A DNA stretch of 20,257 nt from Bacteroidales bacterium. GTDB lineage: Bacteria; Bacteroidota; Bacteroidia; Bacteroidales; UBA932. The number at the start of each line of letters is the position of its first letter. Within the stretch, counting starts at the first letter, position 1. Shown here in pieces: positions 1 to 6,463 of the stretch. Below the pieces are notes generated by a model. It was not told the origin of the DNA and searched no databases. It saw nothing but the letters and a program-made list of their open reading frames with translations. Location: NCBI GenBank assembly GCA_017478685.1, contig JAFVDC010000011.1:1-20257 (forward strand), given 5' to 3'. The translations under genes were made by a program, and so were the position numbers.

Positions 1-395
1 CGGTTCATCCACCTGAGGAGGTCGTCGTCCAGGGACTGCAGGCCGATGCTTATCCTGTTGCATCCCAGCATCCTGAGGCTTTCGAGGTAGGGGAGCCCCT
101 TTTCCACAATGTCTTCCGGATTCACTTCCATGGTGAATTCGGCATAGGGCCCGCCATGGCCGCATTCCTCAAGGGCGAGGAGGATCCTTGTGAGGTCCTG
201 GAGCGGAAGCACGCTGGGAGTGCCGCCGCCAAAGTAGAGGGTGGGGAGAGTGGAATCCATCTCCCCGGCCCTTTCCTTTATCTCCTTGCAGACGGCCTTT
301 GTGTAGGCCTCGAACATGCCCTCCTGCGGAATTTCGGAGTAGAAGTCGCAGTAGGTGCAAAAGCTCTTGCAAAAGGGTACGTGAATGTAGATCAT
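1..395 (-). CDS. hemW: HemW-type radical SAM protein, N-terminal part (cut by window edge)
   Basis: Reading leftward from the ATG at 395-393 gives 131 codons that stay open to the window edge, so only the N-terminal third is present. The product starts MIYIHVPFCKSFCTYCDF. Cys9, Cys13 and Cys16 form the CX3CX2C cluster motif of radical SAM enzymes. The residues after Cys16 are D-F, as in HemW, rather than the extra cysteine of the HemN coproporphyrinogen dehydrogenases. GGGTPS (56-61) and EVNPED (90-95) are further family motifs, the first being the SAM-binding glycine-rich segment. HemW proteins bind heme and are thought to act as heme chaperones, though many are annotated as 'coproporphyrinogen III oxidase'. 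The start lies one base after the stop of the upstream coiled-coil gene, so the two are probably cotranscribed and translationally coupled. Family assignment is firm; function is by family knowledge. Confidence 0.9.
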   Translation of the reverse strand, partial: MIYIHVPFCKSFCTYCDFYSEIPQEGMFEAYTKAVCKEIKERAGEMDSTLPTLYFGGGTPSVLPLQDLTRILLALEECGHGGPYAEFTMEVNPEDIVEKGLPYLESLRMLGCNRISIGLQSLDDDLLRWMN

Positions 396-396
396 A

Positions 397-1311
397 CTAC
401 CTGAGCATGCATTCGGCGCGGCCAAGCAGGCTCTTTTCCGTGTACACTTCAAGGGTGTAGACGCCCTTCACGAATTCCTGGATGTCGTTGATGTAGATGG
501 ACATGTCCACCTCTGCGCCCTCGTAGTCAACTTCACGGGAGGCGGTTGCCTGCATCACTTCTCCGGCTACGGAGAACTCCGTGGATTCGTTGTTCATGAG
601 GAGGATCCCTTCAGGGTCTTTGACGCGGACGAACACGCGCACCGGGCCGCGGTCGGCCAGGGAATTCTCAACAAGCGTGAGGCCTGCCACCATATACTTT
701 ACGCGGCTGTGGCGGTCTCCGGCTTTGTCGTTGCTGTAATGCGCGGTGAGGGAAATTGCGCGGGCTTTCAGCACCTTTCCGGCGGTAACCTGTGAGGACA
801 GGGACTCTACCTGCTGGGTGAGGGACTCGTTGGCGCTGCGGGCCTCGGCGGCTTCACGGCGTGCGGCGGCGGCGTCTGCGGTGAGCTTCTTGTTGAGGGT
901 GTTCAGGGAGTCTATCTGGACGATGTAGCCCTTCATGATGCTCCTGAGGGTGCCAAGCTCTTTTTCATACTGGCGGATTTTGGCGCGGTTGGTGGCCTCC
1001 GTCTTGTTCAGCTTCTCTATGAGCAGGGCAACCTGTTCACGGGAAGTGTCCAGCTGGCTGTTGATGGTGTCGTAGTCGGAGCTGAGCTGCGAGAAGTCAC
1101 TCTGGAGGTCCTTCATCTGCTGGGCAAGCTCCGTCTTCTCGTTTTCAAGGGCGCTTACAAGGGTGTTTCTCTGGTATAGCAGATATCCAAGCACAAGCGC
1201 CAGGGCTGCGGCCACGCAAGCCAGGATGGTCATGACTGTGCGGGGGCCTTTCTTTTCTTTGCGTTCACGCTCTTCGCGTTCAATTCTCTCAAGGGGATCT
1301 TCGTTTGCCAT
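397..1311 (-). CDS. Membrane-anchored coiled-coil protein of unknown function
   Basis: This is a 304-residue protein of no function I recognise. A very charged N-terminus (about residues 5-22, rich in E, R and K) precedes one hydrophobic segment (about 26-46, VMTILACVAAALALVLGYLL). There is no signal-peptidase site, so it looks like an inner-membrane anchor. Residues 50-175 are rich in L, E, K, Q, S and A with heptad-like spacing, predicting a long coiled coil. The last about 120 residues (from KARAISLTAHYS onward) look like a compact beta-rich domain containing GPVRVFVRVKDPEG. With this topology the coiled coil and terminal domain would be periplasmic if the charged end is cytoplasmic. It is the first gene of a minus-strand unit leading directly into hemW. 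Its ATG lies about 23 bases from a minus-strand -7 box. Similar architecture is common in Bacteroidales hypothetical proteins. Confidence 0.8.
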   Translation of the reverse strand: MANEDPLERIEREERERKEKKGPRTVMTILACVAAALALVLGYLLYQRNTLVSALENEKTELAQQMKDLQSDFSQLSSDYDTINSQLDTSREQVALLIEKLNKTEATNRAKIRQYEKELGTLRSIMKGYIVQIDSLNTLNKKLTADAAAARREAAEARSANESLTQQVESLSSQVTAGKVLKARAISLTAHYSNDKAGDRHSRVKYMVAGLTLVENSLADRGPVRVFVRVKDPEGILLMNNESTEFSVAGEVMQATASREVDYEGAEVDMSIYINDIQEFVKGVYTLEVYTEKSLLGRAECMLR

Positions 1312-1333
1312 AATTGTTCGGTGTTAATTTGTA

Positions 1334-1351
1334 CAAATATAGTTATATTTG
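1334..1351. promoter_or_regulatory. Back-to-back divergent promoter (-7 boxes as an inverted repeat)
   Basis: Two perfect Bacteroidetes -7 boxes (TAnnTTTG) face away from each other. TATATTTG is on the plus strand at 1344-1351 and the same octamer is on the minus strand at 1341-1334, with only GT between them. Together they form an 8-bp inverted repeat. Initiation about 7 bases downstream would give leaders of about 14-16 bases for both the peptidase (ATG 1372) and the coiled-coil gene (ATG 1311). The -33 elements are weak: TTCG at 1317-1320 and a minus-strand TTTG at 1368-1365, each 23 bp away, slightly more than the usual 19-21. Confidence 0.65.
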
Positions 1352-1371
1352 TGGAAAATCGGCTCAAAAAT

Positions 1372-3180
1372 ATGGACGGGAATATTTTCAGGGAAAGGAT
1401 AGAGGCTGCAAGGGCGCTCATGCGCTCAAACAGATGGGACATTCTGGTGCTCCGTGGCGGAGATCCCCACGCCAGTGAATATCTTGCGCCAAGGTGGCAG
1501 CAGGTGACATGGCTTTCCGGATTTACCGGAGAGGCCGGAGACCTTGTTATTACCATGGACCATGCCGGGCTCTGGACAGATACCAGGTATTTTATCCAGG
1601 CCGTGAGGCAGCTTGCCGGAACCGGCGTGGAACTCCACAAGATGCGCGTTCCGGAGCAGGTGCCCATTCCGCAGTGGATAGCCTCCCTGGGGCTGGACGA
1701 GCCCACAATAGCCCTGGATGCCCTTTGTGAGAGCGTTTCCGCGGTAAGGGAACTGCAGGCGGCCGTGCCTTCGGCCATAATTGTGCCTGTCCCGGACATC
1801 ATTTCCCCGCTGTGGCCGGACAGGCCCGCAATCCCCTCCACGCCAATAATCACCCTGGGGGAAGACCTTGTTGGAGAGAGCTGTGAGTCAAAGATAAGCC
1901 GTCTTCGCAAGTGGCTGGTCCTTCAGGGGGCCGATGCCATATTCATCTCGTCGCTGGACCAGATTGCGTGGCTTCTCAACGTCCGCGGCCAGGACATAGA
2001 CTACAACCCCTTTGTGATATCTTATCTTCTTGTATCATTGGAGGAGGTCCAGTGGTTTGTGAGAAAGGATGCGTTTGAGGATCCTGATTCGGAGACCTCG
2101 GCAAGTTTTGAAGAACTTGAGGCCGACGGCGTCACTGTAAGGGATTACTCCGATGTCAATTTCGCCCTGGCATCTCTCCGCCTGGACGGAACGGACCGGA
2201 TATGCGTTGACCCCTCGGAGGTCAATTACGCCCTCCGGGACGCCATGGATGACGGTGACCTTCTTCCGGAAGTCGTAGAGACGGCGTCGCCGGTTCCTCT
2301 TTGGAAGGCGGTGAAAAACTCCGTGGAAATAGACGGGATGCGGGAAGCCCACCTTGAGGACGGCGTAGTAATGGAGCAGTTCCTTTACTGGGTGGAGAAT
2401 AATGCGGGCCGAATAAACGAGTGGGATGCCGCATGCTACCTGGGCTCTTTGCGGGCGCGTGTCCCGGGTTATAGGGGAGACAGTTTCGAGACAATTTCGG
2501 CCTATGGAGAAGGGGCGGCCCTTCCGCATTATGTCACTCCCAAAGAGGGTTCCGCGCTGCTTGAGCCGCATGGACTGTATCTCTCGGACTCCGGAGGGCA
2601 GTACCTGTTCGGCACCACGGACATCACCCGTACAGTGCCGCTCGGGCGCCTTACTCCGCTTGAAACGGAAGACTACACCCTGGTGCTCAAAGGACACATA
2701 GACCTTGCCATGGCTGTTTTCCCCGCCGGTACGGCCGGCTGCCAGATAGATGCCCTTGCAAGGGAGCCGCTTTGGAAGGCACGCCGAAACTTCGGCCACG
2801 GAACCGGCCACGGCGTGGGATTCTTCCTGGGCGTTCATGAAGGCCCCCAGGACATACGCCAGAACTTCAATTCCCAGCCGCTACTCCCCGGCATGGTGGT
2901 GTCCTGCGAGCCCGGAATTTACCGTGAAGGCATGCACGGGGTGCGTCACGAAAACCTCCTTCTGGTGCGTGGAATCGGGGATAATGAATTCGGATCGTGG
3001 CTTGGCTTCGATACCCTTACGCTATGCCACTTTGACACTTCCTGCCTGGATGCCTCCCTCCTTGCGACGGAGGAAATAGACTGGCTCAACGCCTACAACA
3101 AGCGCGTGTATGAGACTCTGGCGCCGCGCCTTCCGGCCGAAGTTGCGGAGTGGCTGAAAAATAAAACATTACCAATATGA
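1372..3180 (+). CDS. Xaa-Pro aminopeptidase, M24B family (three-domain type)
   Basis: The 602-residue product is a metallopeptidase that removes N-terminal residues preceding proline, probably in the cytoplasm because no signal peptide is seen. Length and layout match the three-domain eukaryote-like aminopeptidase P (XPNPEP1 type): two creatinase-like N-terminal domains (about 5-150 and 165-325), then the pita-bread catalytic domain. The five metal ligands are visible: Asp406 (LSDSGG), Asp417 (TTDITRT), His480 (GTGHGVG), Glu513 (SCEPGIY) and Glu527 (VRHENLL). Their spacing is almost the same as I recall for human XPNPEP1. The reading frame opens at a GTG at 1321, but the ATG at 1372 is preferred. 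The -7 box at 1344-1351 would place the transcript start downstream of 1321, and the family-like N-terminus begins at MDGNIF. The esterase start overlaps its stop by four bases (ATGA). Confidence 0.93.
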   Translation: MDGNIFRERIEAARALMRSNRWDILVLRGGDPHASEYLAPRWQQVTWLSGFTGEAGDLVITMDHAGLWTDTRYFIQAVRQLAGTGVELHKMRVPEQVPIPQWIASLGLDEPTIALDALCESVSAVRELQAAVPSAIIVPVPDIISPLWPDRPAIPSTPIITLGEDLVGESCESKISRLRKWLVLQGADAIFISSLDQIAWLLNVRGQDIDYNPFVISYLLVSLEEVQWFVRKDAFEDPDSETSASFEELEADGVTVRDYSDVNFALASLRLDGTDRICVDPSEVNYALRDAMDDGDLLPEVVETASPVPLWKAVKNSVEIDGMREAHLEDGVVMEQFLYWVENNAGRINEWDAACYLGSLRARVPGYRGDSFETISAYGEGAALPHYVTPKEGSALLEPHGLYLSDSGGQYLFGTTDITRTVPLGRLTPLETEDYTLVLKGHIDLAMAVFPAGTAGCQIDALAREPLWKARRNFGHGTGHGVGFFLGVHEGPQDIRQNFNSQPLLPGMVVSCEPGIYREGMHGVRHENLLLVRGIGDNEFGSWLGFDTLTLCHFDTSCLDASLLATEEIDWLNAYNKRVYETLAPRLPAEVAEWLKNKTLPI

Positions 3181-4025
3181 AACGCATAATCATTTTCTTG
3201 GCTTTTCTGCTTGCTTCAGTAAGCCTTGCCGCCCAAAGCGAAATTGTTACCGGAACCATGAAAAGCGCCAAGCTTGGCGTGGACCAGGGTTATAATATAT
3301 ACCTCCCGGACGGCTATGACTCCTCAAAGCACTATCCCGTGATTTATCTTCTTCACGGCCTGTGGGGCTCTTACCCTGACTGGGTGAAGCAGGGCCGTAT
3401 GCAAACTGTTGCAGATCAGCTCATTGAAAGCGGGGAGGTGGTGCCGGTAGTTATCATTATGCCGAATGCGGGAGATTCCGATGTCATTAACTACCAGAAC
3501 GGCTATTTCAACGTTCCCGGATGGCCGTATGAGGACTTTTTCTATGAAGAGTTCCTCCCTGCCGTAGAGAATAAATACAATTGCGGCGGTTCCAAGGGCC
3601 AGAGGGCAATCATGGGCCTTTCCATGGGTGGCGGAGGCTGCACGGTGTATGCCCAGAGGCACCCTGACATGTATTCCAGCTGCTACGCCATGAGCGCCTG
3701 GCTGGACAACAAAGACCGCGCAGACCGTGGGGGCTCCGGCAGCAAGCTCCTTGTCACAGACCGCTCAGTGCGTGAACATTCGGCCCTGGACTTTGTGGAT
3801 AATGCCGACGCTGCTACCCTGAAGGCCCTCCGCAGCGTAAAATGGTTCTTTGACATCGGGGACGAAGACCATCATCTTGTAACCAACGTGACAATGTTCA
3901 CCAAGATGAAGGCGCGAGGCATCAAGGCCGAACTCCGCGTGCGTGACGGCGTTCACAACTGGGAGTACTGGCACACGGCGCTGTTTACCGCCCTGCCGTT
4001 TGCCTCCAGGAATTTCAGCCGCTGA
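3177..4025 (+). CDS. Secreted esterase, CE1/FrmB-like alpha/beta hydrolase
   Basis: This 282-residue protein has a clear Sec signal peptide (hydrophobic residues 4-18, probable cleavage after AAQ or SLA near 19-20), so it acts in the periplasm or outside. The mature part belongs to the 'putative esterase' fold shared by S-formylglutathione hydrolases, antigen 85 and feruloyl or acetyl-xylan esterases. Visible motifs are YLLHGLWGS (oxyanion region, about 57-65), the nucleophile elbow GLSMGG with Ser149, an acidic cluster DIGDEDHH (Asp229 or Asp231 as catalytic acid) and His260 in DGVHNWEYW. The substrate cannot be told; feruloyl esterase or general carbohydrate-ester activity is possible. ATGA overlap with the peptidase gene implies translational coupling, although no functional link is obvious. 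Confidence 0.85.
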   Translation: MKRIIIFLAFLLASVSLAAQSEIVTGTMKSAKLGVDQGYNIYLPDGYDSSKHYPVIYLLHGLWGSYPDWVKQGRMQTVADQLIESGEVVPVVIIMPNAGDSDVINYQNGYFNVPGWPYEDFFYEEFLPAVENKYNCGGSKGQRAIMGLSMGGGGCTVYAQRHPDMYSSCYAMSAWLDNKDRADRGGSGSKLLVTDRSVREHSALDFVDNADAATLKALRSVKWFFDIGDEDHHLVTNVTMFTKMKARGIKAELRVRDGVHNWEYWHTALFTALPFASRNFSR

Positions 4026-4041
4026 AAATACGCGATTTTTT
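4013..4041 (+). terminator. Possible weak terminator after the esterase gene
   Basis: A short perfect hairpin, TTTCAG (4013-4018) with CTGAAA (4022-4027), spans the esterase stop codon. A run of six T begins 8 bases further on, at 4036. The stem is AT-rich and the gap before the T-run is long, so termination would be inefficient if it happens at all. Confidence 0.25.
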
Positions 4042-4043
4042 GC

Positions 4044-4051
4044 TATCTTTG
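4044..4051 (+). promoter_or_regulatory. -7 box of the lysS promoter
   Basis: TATCTTTG matches the Bacteroidetes -7 consensus TAnnTTTG exactly and lies 18 bases before the lysS ATG, which gives a leader of about 11-12 bases. No convincing -33 TTTG lies 19-21 bp upstream, where the sequence is the 3' end of the esterase gene. Confidence 0.55.
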
Positions 4052-4069
4052 CGCACTAATTTATGACTT

Positions 4070-5584
4070 ATGGCATACTACGAACTTAACGAACAGGAAA
4101 TTGGCCGAAGGGAGTCCCTTCAGAAACTTCGTGAACTTGGTATAAATCCCTATCCGGCACCCCTGTACCCCATAAACACCACCACGGTGGAAATTGCAGA
4201 AGGCTTCAAGCCTGAGGAAGGCAATTTCCAGGACGTTTGCATTGCGGGCCGAATCATGAGCCGCCGCATCATGGGCGCAGCCTCATTCATGGAGCTCCAG
4301 GACAGCGCCGGCCGCATCCAGGTGTATGTAAAGCGTGACGAAATCTGCCCCGGAGAGGACAAGACCATGTACAACACCGTGTTCAAGAAACTCCTGGACA
4401 TCGGGGACATCATCGGCATAAAGGGCTTTGCCTTCTTTACCCAAACCGGCCAGCTTTCCGTACATGCAAAGGAACTTACGGTCCTAAGCAAGTCCCTCCG
4501 CGTGCTCCCCATTGTGAAAACCGACGCCGACGGCACCGTGCACGACAGCTTTGAGGATCCTGAGCTCCGCTACCGCCAGAGGTACGTGGACCTTGTGGTG
4601 AACCCCCAGGTGAAGGAAACGTTCGTGAAGCGTACCCTCATCATAAACACCATGAGGGAGTGCTTCAACGCAGCCGGCTGCCTTGAGGTGGAAACCCCCA
4701 TCCTCCAGGCCATCCCCGGCGGCGCAACGGCTCGCCCCTTCATCACCCACCACAACGCCCTGGACGTGGACATGTACATGCGAATTGCAAATGAGCTGTA
4801 TCTGAAGCGTCTTATTGTGGGCGGCTTTGCGGGCGTGTATGAGTTTGCCAAGAACTTCCGCAACGAGGGCATGGACAAAACCCACAACCCTGAATTCACC
4901 TGCGTGGAGATGTACATCGCCTACAAGGACTACATCTGGATGATGGAATTCACGGAGAAAATGCTTCAGAAAGTGGCCGAAGTCACCGGCGGCGTGAAGA
5001 AGGTTATCGGCGGCAACGAGATTTCCTTCGAGGGCCCGTTCCGCAGGCTCCCCATCCTGGATGCCATCAAGGAGTACGCCGGTGTGGACGTGAAGGGCAT
5101 GGACGAAGCCGCACTTCGTGAAACCTGCAAGAAACTGAACGTTGAAGTGAGCCCGGAAATGGGTGTTGGTAAACTTATCGATGCCATCTTCGGCCAGTAC
5201 TGCGAGGAAAAACTCATCCAGCCCACTTTTGTGATTGACTATCCCGTAGAGATGAGCCCTCTCACTAAGCGTTGCCGCCACGACGACACCCTCACGGAGC
5301 GTTTCGAACTCTTTGTAAACGGCAAGGAACTTGCCAACGCATACTCGGAGCTCAACGACCCCATCGACCAGCTGGACCGCTTCGAGGAACAGGCCGCCCT
5401 CAAGAGCAAAGGCGACGACGAAGCCATGTACATAGACTACGACTTCGTCCGCGCCCTTGAATACGGCATGCCTCCCACCTCCGGCATCGGCATCGGCATA
5501 GACCGTCTCACCATGTTCATGACCGGAAAGGACAGCATCCAGGATGTCCTCTTCTTCCCCATGATGCGCCCGGAAAAATTTTAG
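4070..5584 (+). CDS. lysS: Lysyl-tRNA synthetase, class II
   Basis: The 504-residue enzyme charges tRNA-Lys with lysine in the cytoplasm. The N-terminal OB-fold anticodon-binding domain occupies about residues 55-150 ([27 protein letters not shown]). The class II core follows: motif 1 around [13 protein letters not shown] to CLEVETPIL (about 164-208), motif 2 [15 protein letters not shown] with Arg264 and Glu266, and motif 3 [12 protein letters not shown] with Asp478 and Arg479. The C-terminus ends right after [13 protein letters not shown]. It therefore has the compact E. coli-like length and lacks the C-terminal extension that I recall from Bacteroides LysRS (about 575 residues). The ATG at 4070 fits the -7 box at 4044-4051. 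The stop codon directly abuts the ATG of the methyltransferase gene, so the two are probably expressed together. Confidence 0.97.
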   Translation: MAYYELNEQEIGRRESLQKLRELGINPYPAPLYPINTTTVEIAEGFKPEEGNFQDVCIAGRIMSRRIMGAASFMELQDSAGRIQVYVKRDEICPGEDKTMYNTVFKKLLDIGDIIGIKGFAFFTQTGQLSVHAKELTVLSKSLRVLPIVKTDADGTVHDSFEDPELRYRQRYVDLVVNPQVKETFVKRTLIINTMRECFNAAGCLEVETPILQAIPGGATARPFITHHNALDVDMYMRIANELYLKRLIVGGFAGVYEFAKNFRNEGMDKTHNPEFTCVEMYIAYKDYIWMMEFTEKMLQKVAEVTGGVKKVIGGNEISFEGPFRRLPILDAIKEYAGVDVKGMDEAALRETCKKLNVEVSPEMGVGKLIDAIFGQYCEEKLIQPTFVIDYPVEMSPLTKRCRHDDTLTERFELFVNGKELANAYSELNDPIDQLDRFEEQAALKSKGDDEAMYIDYDFVRALEYGMPPTSGIGIGIDRLTMFMTGKDSIQDVLFFPMMRPEKF

Positions 5585-6361
5585 ATGGAAACCATAACAT
5601 CGGGACAGAATCCTAAGATCAAGAATCTGCTTCTGCTGCAGGAGAAATCCAGGGCGCGGCGGGAGCAGGGTCTTTTTGTGGTTGAGGGCCGAAGGGAACT
5701 GGAGCACTGCATTGCAGCCGGGTACAATGTGAAGACTGTGTTTGTTTGTCCGGCGATTTGCGATACAATACCCTCCGCAGGAATGTCTTTGTTCATCGAA
5801 ATCCCGGAGGCGCTGTACCGGAAGGTGGCGTACAGGGAGAGTACGGAGGGAATAATAGCGGAGGTGGAGTATAAGGATCGCACGCTCAGTGACTTGCAGC
5901 TTCCGGAAAATCCGCTTGTGATGGTTTTGGAGAGCGTAGAGAAGCCGGGGAACCTTGGCGCTGTGCTCCGTAGCGCAGACGCCGCCGGAGCGGATGCCGT
6001 GCTTGTCTGCGACCCTCTCACGGACCTTTACAACCCCAATCTTATCCGCGCATCAATAGGAGCGGTGTTCACCGTGCCCACTGTGGCGTGCAGTTCGGAA
6101 GACGCAATTGCATTTCTTCAAGACCGTGGCATACAGATACTTACGGCTCAGCTACAGGACTCTTCCCTGTATTATGACATAGACATGCGCCGCGGAACGG
6201 CCCTTGTGATGGGAACGGAATCCACCGGCCTCACGGACCAGTGGCGGAAGGCGGCTTCGGCCCATATACGCATCCCCATGCTTGGACGGCTGGACAGCCT
6301 TAACGTGTCTGTTAGCGCCGCAATCCTGCTGTTTGAAGCCGTGCGGCAAAGGCAGATTTAA
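5585..6361 (+). CDS. SpoU/TrmH-family RNA 2'-O-methyltransferase
   Basis: This 258-residue SPOUT-class enzyme transfers a methyl group from SAM to a ribose 2'-OH of rRNA or tRNA. An N-terminal substrate-binding domain (about 1-95, with LLLLQEKSRARREQGLFVVEG) is followed by the trefoil-knot catalytic domain. Motif 1 is NLGAVLRSADAAGADAVL with Asn123 and Arg129, motif 2 is VMGTESTGL with Glu212, and motif 3 is LDSLNVSVSAAILLFE with Asn240. Length and the N-terminal domain resemble the RlmB/TsnR-type group, but the target nucleotide cannot be deduced. The ATG follows the lysS TAG with no intervening base, so it should be translated by coupling. A 102-bp gap follows before the starch genes. Confidence 0.92.
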   Translation: METITSGQNPKIKNLLLLQEKSRARREQGLFVVEGRRELEHCIAAGYNVKTVFVCPAICDTIPSAGMSLFIEIPEALYRKVAYRESTEGIIAEVEYKDRTLSDLQLPENPLVMVLESVEKPGNLGAVLRSADAAGADAVLVCDPLTDLYNPNLIRASIGAVFTVPTVACSSEDAIAFLQDRGIQILTAQLQDSSLYYDIDMRRGTALVMGTESTGLTDQWRKAASAHIRIPMLGRLDSLNVSVSAAILLFEAVRQRQI

Positions 6362-6399
6362 CCACCCATCCCGAAATATCGGCAGGACAGAATCAAAGC

Positions 6400-6431
6400 G
6401 TTGGATTTCCAGCATTTTTTTATTATAATTG
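6400..6431 (+). promoter_or_regulatory. Candidate promoter of the starch-enzyme operon
   Basis: The gap 6362-6463 holds GTTG at 6400-6403 (one mismatch to the -33 TTTG), a 20-bp spacer, and TATAATTG at 6424-6431 (one mismatch to TAnnTTTG). The spacing is canonical for Bacteroidetes. The predicted start near 6438 leaves a leader of about 26 bases before the ATG at 6464. The surrounding stretch is much more AT-rich than the genes. Upstream, CCGA-AATA-TCGG (6371-6382) is only a 4-bp stem and I assign it no role. Confidence 0.5.
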
Positions 6432-6463
6432 TATGCTAAACTGATAATCAAAAAGCACGCTAT

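Noticed and set aside
1321..1371. GTG start for the Xaa-Pro aminopeptidase, 17 residues upstream of the ATG
   Set aside because: It lies upstream of the predicted transcription start set by the -7 box at 1344-1351, and the extra residues do not resemble the family N-terminus.
4484..5707. 407-codon minus-strand frame opposite lysS
   Set aside because: Shadow frame with His/Val/Leu-rich low-complexity composition and no motifs; lysS is certain on the other strand.
6371..6382. Terminator hairpin after the methyltransferase gene (CCGA-AATA-TCGG)
   Set aside because: Stem of only 4 bp and no adjacent T-run; the later T-rich stretch at 6415-6424 is more likely part of the promoter region.
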